From Tabrizicola thermarum (GTDB lineage Bacteria > Pseudomonadota > Alphaproteobacteria > Rhodobacterales > Rhodobacteraceae), in NCBI RefSeq assembly GCF_003574395.1, contig NZ_KZ984534.1, forward strand, positions 358 through 64,357: a stretch of 64,000 bases of DNA, given 5' to 3'. The notes under the pieces were generated by a model. That model saw nothing but the letters and a program-made list of their open reading frames with translations, made no database searches and was not told where the DNA came from. Within the stretch, counting starts at the first letter, position 1; each line of letters opens with the position of its first letter. Below are positions 62,195 through 64,000 of this stretch, in pieces. Position numbers and translations under genes: made by a program.

Positions 62195-63502
62195 CTACCC
62201 GTCCTGCCGTTTCGCCCGGAGCTTCGCGAAATACTCCACCCGCTTCTTCAGCTCGCGCTCGAAACCCCGTTCAGGCGGCAGATACCAGACCGGCCGCTTC
62301 ATGCCGTCCGGGAAATAGTTCTGCCCGGAGAACCCATCCTCGGCATCATGGTCATAGGCATAGCCCGCCCCATAGCCCTGGTCCTTCATCATCCGGGTCG
62401 GCGCGTTCAGGATATGCTTCGGCGGCATCAGGCTGCCCGTCTCTCGCGCTGCTGCCCGCGCCGCCTTGTAGGCCGTGTAGACCGCGTTCGATTTCGGGGC
62501 GAGTGCAAGATAAACAACGGCTTGCGCGAGGGCGAGCTCACCTTCCGGCGAGCCCAGCCGCTCATAGGTCTGCCAGCCGTCAAGGCAGACCGCCTCGGCC
62601 TGCGGGTCGGCCAGGCCGATGTCCTCGACCGCCATCCGGGTGATCCGCCGCGCCAGAAACCGGGGGTCCTCACCGCCCTCCAGCATCCGCGCGAACCAGT
62701 AAAGCGCGGCATCCGGGTCCGATCCCCGCACCGATTTGTGCAAGGCGCTGATCAGGTTGTAATGTTCCTCCCCCGCCTTGTCGTATTTCGCTGCCCGCCG
62801 CATCAACCTTTGGGAAAGCATGTCGCGGGTAAGGTTCTGATCCACCTTCCAGGCCGCCACCTGCTCGATGAGGTTCAGCAAAGCCCGCCCATCCCCATCA
62901 GCCATCTCCAGCAGCGCCTCGCGCGCCTCGCCCTGCAAGGGCAGGGCCCGGCCCAACTCCTTCTCGGCCCGTTGCGCCAACCTTTCCAGATCGGCCAAGG
63001 AAAGTCGCTCCAGTACAATGACTTGACTGCGAGACAACAGCGCGGCGTTCAGCTCGAAACTTGGATTCTCGGTCGTCGCGCCGACAAGAAGGATGGTGCC
63101 ATCCTCCATATGCGGCAGAAACCCGTCCTGCTGTGCCTTGTTGAAGCGGTGGATCTCGTCCACGAACAGCAGCGTCCCCTTGCCGTTCTGCCGCCGCAGC
63201 TTTGCCGCCTCGAACACCTTCCGCAGCTCCGGCACCCCGGTGAAGATCGCGCTGATCTGCACGAAATGAAGCGCGGTCTCATCCGCCAGCAGTCGCGCGA
63301 TGGTGGTCTTGCCCACCCCGGGCGGCCCCCAGAGGATCAGCGACGACAGGGACCCCGCCGCCAGCATCGCCCCAAGCGGGCCGTCGCGCGACAGGACCTT
63401 GTCCTGCCCGATGACCTCGGACAGCGCCTTCGGTCGCAGCCGGTCGGCCAGCGGGCGGGGACCGGTGTCAGGGGACTGGGGCATGTCGAACAGATCGGCC
63501 AT
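62195..63502 (-). CDS. rarA: Replication-associated recombination protein A
   Basis: AAA+ ATPase (RarA/MgsA) acting at stalled replication forks, 435 residues. Walker [10 protein letters not shown], Walker [17 protein letters not shown], sensor-1 [11 protein letters not shown], Arg finger region, then the C-terminal tetramerisation/MgsA domain with [18 protein letters not shown] and [20 protein letters not shown] (cited in part). It follows the Deg protease gene by 29 bases, probably one transcript. Confidence 0.95.
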   Translation of the reverse strand: MADLFDMPQSPDTGPRPLADRLRPKALSEVIGQDKVLSRDGPLGAMLAAGSLSSLILWGPPGVGKTTIARLLADETALHFVQISAIFTGVPELRKVFEAAKLRRQNGKGTLLFVDEIHRFNKAQQDGFLPHMEDGTILLVGATTENPSFELNAALLSRSQVIVLERLSLADLERLAQRAEKELGRALPLQGEAREALLEMADGDGRALLNLIEQVAAWKVDQNLTRDMLSQRLMRRAAKYDKAGEEHYNLISALHKSVRGSDPDAALYWFARMLEGGEDPRFLARRITRMAVEDIGLADPQAEAVCLDGWQTYERLGSPEGELALAQAVVYLALAPKSNAVYTAYKAARAAARETGSLMPPKHILNAPTRMMKDQGYGAGYAYDHDAEDGFSGQNYFPDGMKRPVWYLPPERGFERELKKRVEYFAKLRAKRQDG

Positions 63503-63531
63503 GACCCATCTTATCCGGCTGCCCGGCCGGA

Positions 63532-64000
63532 CTAAAGCCGGAAGCGCAGCCGCAGCGGCTCGCCTGCCCGGATCAGGTCGATCTGCCAGCGCCGCGAGGG
63601 CTGCGAGGCCGCCACCAGCGCGTCCTGGGGCGTCTCCAGCGGCTCACCGTTGATCGCCACCAGCACGTCGCCCGCCTGCAACCCCACCTCACGCGCGAAA
63701 TCCGTGGCCTCGGTCACGGCCACGCCGCGGGCGTCCAGCGGCAGATGCAGGTCAGCGATCACCGCGGGGTTGATCCGCACCAGCGTCGCCCCGCGCAGGA
63801 TCACATCGTCCCGCACCGTCAGTTCCGCCCGGTCCGGTTCGTCCGGGGCGGGGCCGAGCGTCACCTGCGCCTCGCCCGTCGCCCCCTCCTTGAGGTAGCT
63901 GACCGCCTGCGGCCCGTTGCCCAGCACGGTCAGACGATACAGAAGTTCCTGCGGCGTGTTCACCGGCGCCCCGCCCAACGACAGGATCACGTCCCCCTCC
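63532..64000 (-). CDS. Deg/HtrA-type periplasmic serine protease, 3' part
   Basis: The gene runs off the right edge of the window; only its C-terminal 155 residues are visible. They hold the end of one PDZ domain ([22 protein letters not shown]) and a complete second one ([27 protein letters not shown]), the arrangement of DegP/MucD-like proteases. The catalytic domain is outside. Function: periplasmic protein quality control. Confidence 0.85.
   Translation of the reverse strand, partial: EGDVILSLGGAPVNTPQELLYRLTVLGNGPQAVSYLKEGATGEAQVTLGPAPDEPDRAELTVRDDVILRGATLVRINPAVIADLHLPLDARGVAVTEATDFAREVGLQAGDVLVAINGEPLETPQDALVAASQPSRRWQIDLIRAGEPLRLRFRL

Noticed and set aside
1-64000. CRISPR arrays, prophage, integron or secretion gene clusters
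   Set aside because: No regularly spaced direct repeats, no cas, phage structural, integrase or secretion genes seen.

Overview
The window is chromosomal DNA of a high-G+C alphaproteobacterium, most likely a member of the Rhodobacteraceae (Rhodobacter, Gemmobacter or Tabrizicola type). The evidence is a bztABCD-type amino-acid transporter in R. capsulatus gene order, GcrA, ATP12, a CHCC zinc-finger protein, DUF6455 and DUF5928 proteins, a Hint-domain protein, and intergenic repeats of a kind I associate with this family. Most of the window is ordinary, densely packed core genome. I did not find a convincing new multi-gene system.

Layout. 1-1360 is a small accessory patch: repeats resembling an IS21-type end, a solitary D12-class DNA adenine methylase of visibly lower G+C, and the C-terminal remnant of an IS5-family transposase. 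1362-9614 holds lepA, a small secreted cysteine protein, rpmB, meaB, hrpB (with a palindromic repeat inside its coding sequence) and an MFS exporter. 9621-14881 holds a DUF1993 protein, the argD-argF operon, a Hint-domain protein and a serine hydrolase. 15137-22998 holds gcrA, DUF1285, a hydroxypyruvate-isomerase-like protein, a CHCC zinc finger, a frameshifted cupin, a GNAT enzyme, polA, a YjbR-type protein, DUF1203 and a HIT protein. 23004-25548 holds a GT14/DUF5928 glycosyltransferase divergent from a sulfotransferase, probably for surface glycans.

26079-34881 is a urate-catabolism cluster. It encodes a urate/xanthine permease, membrane urate hydroxylase PuuD, HIU hydrolase, a fused PuuE allantoinase/OHCU decarboxylase, ureidoglycine aminohydrolase and ureidoglycolate lyase, plus a LysR regulator divergent from puuD. 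Together they convert urate to glyoxylate, urea and ammonia. The allantoate-hydrolysing step is not encoded here. An unrelated DUF2125 gene lies inside the cluster.

34982-46598 is mixed: a K+ channel with a C-terminal zinc ribbon, a DUF2235 hydrolase, a triple-SH3 secreted protein, a cupin, a GNAT enzyme, a divergent GAPDH, AsmA, RimO, a DCC thiol protein, DgkA, a YigZ-type protein, DUF6455 and an M48 lipoprotein protease. 46736-50891 carries yidC-MOSC-engB facing rpmH-rnpA-yidD. These two halves are usually collinear, so this points to a local inversion. 51140-54853 holds a TVP38 membrane protein, a mercuric-reductase-like flavoprotein, a sensor kinase and tRNA-Arg(ACG). 55071-64000, all on the minus strand, holds bztDCBA, atp12, an rluC-like gene, crcB, rarA and the 3' part of a Deg protease.

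Several gene ends carry tandem double hairpins, and at least three short dispersed repeat types occur between genes. Starts were chosen by Shine-Dalgarno match and family length.
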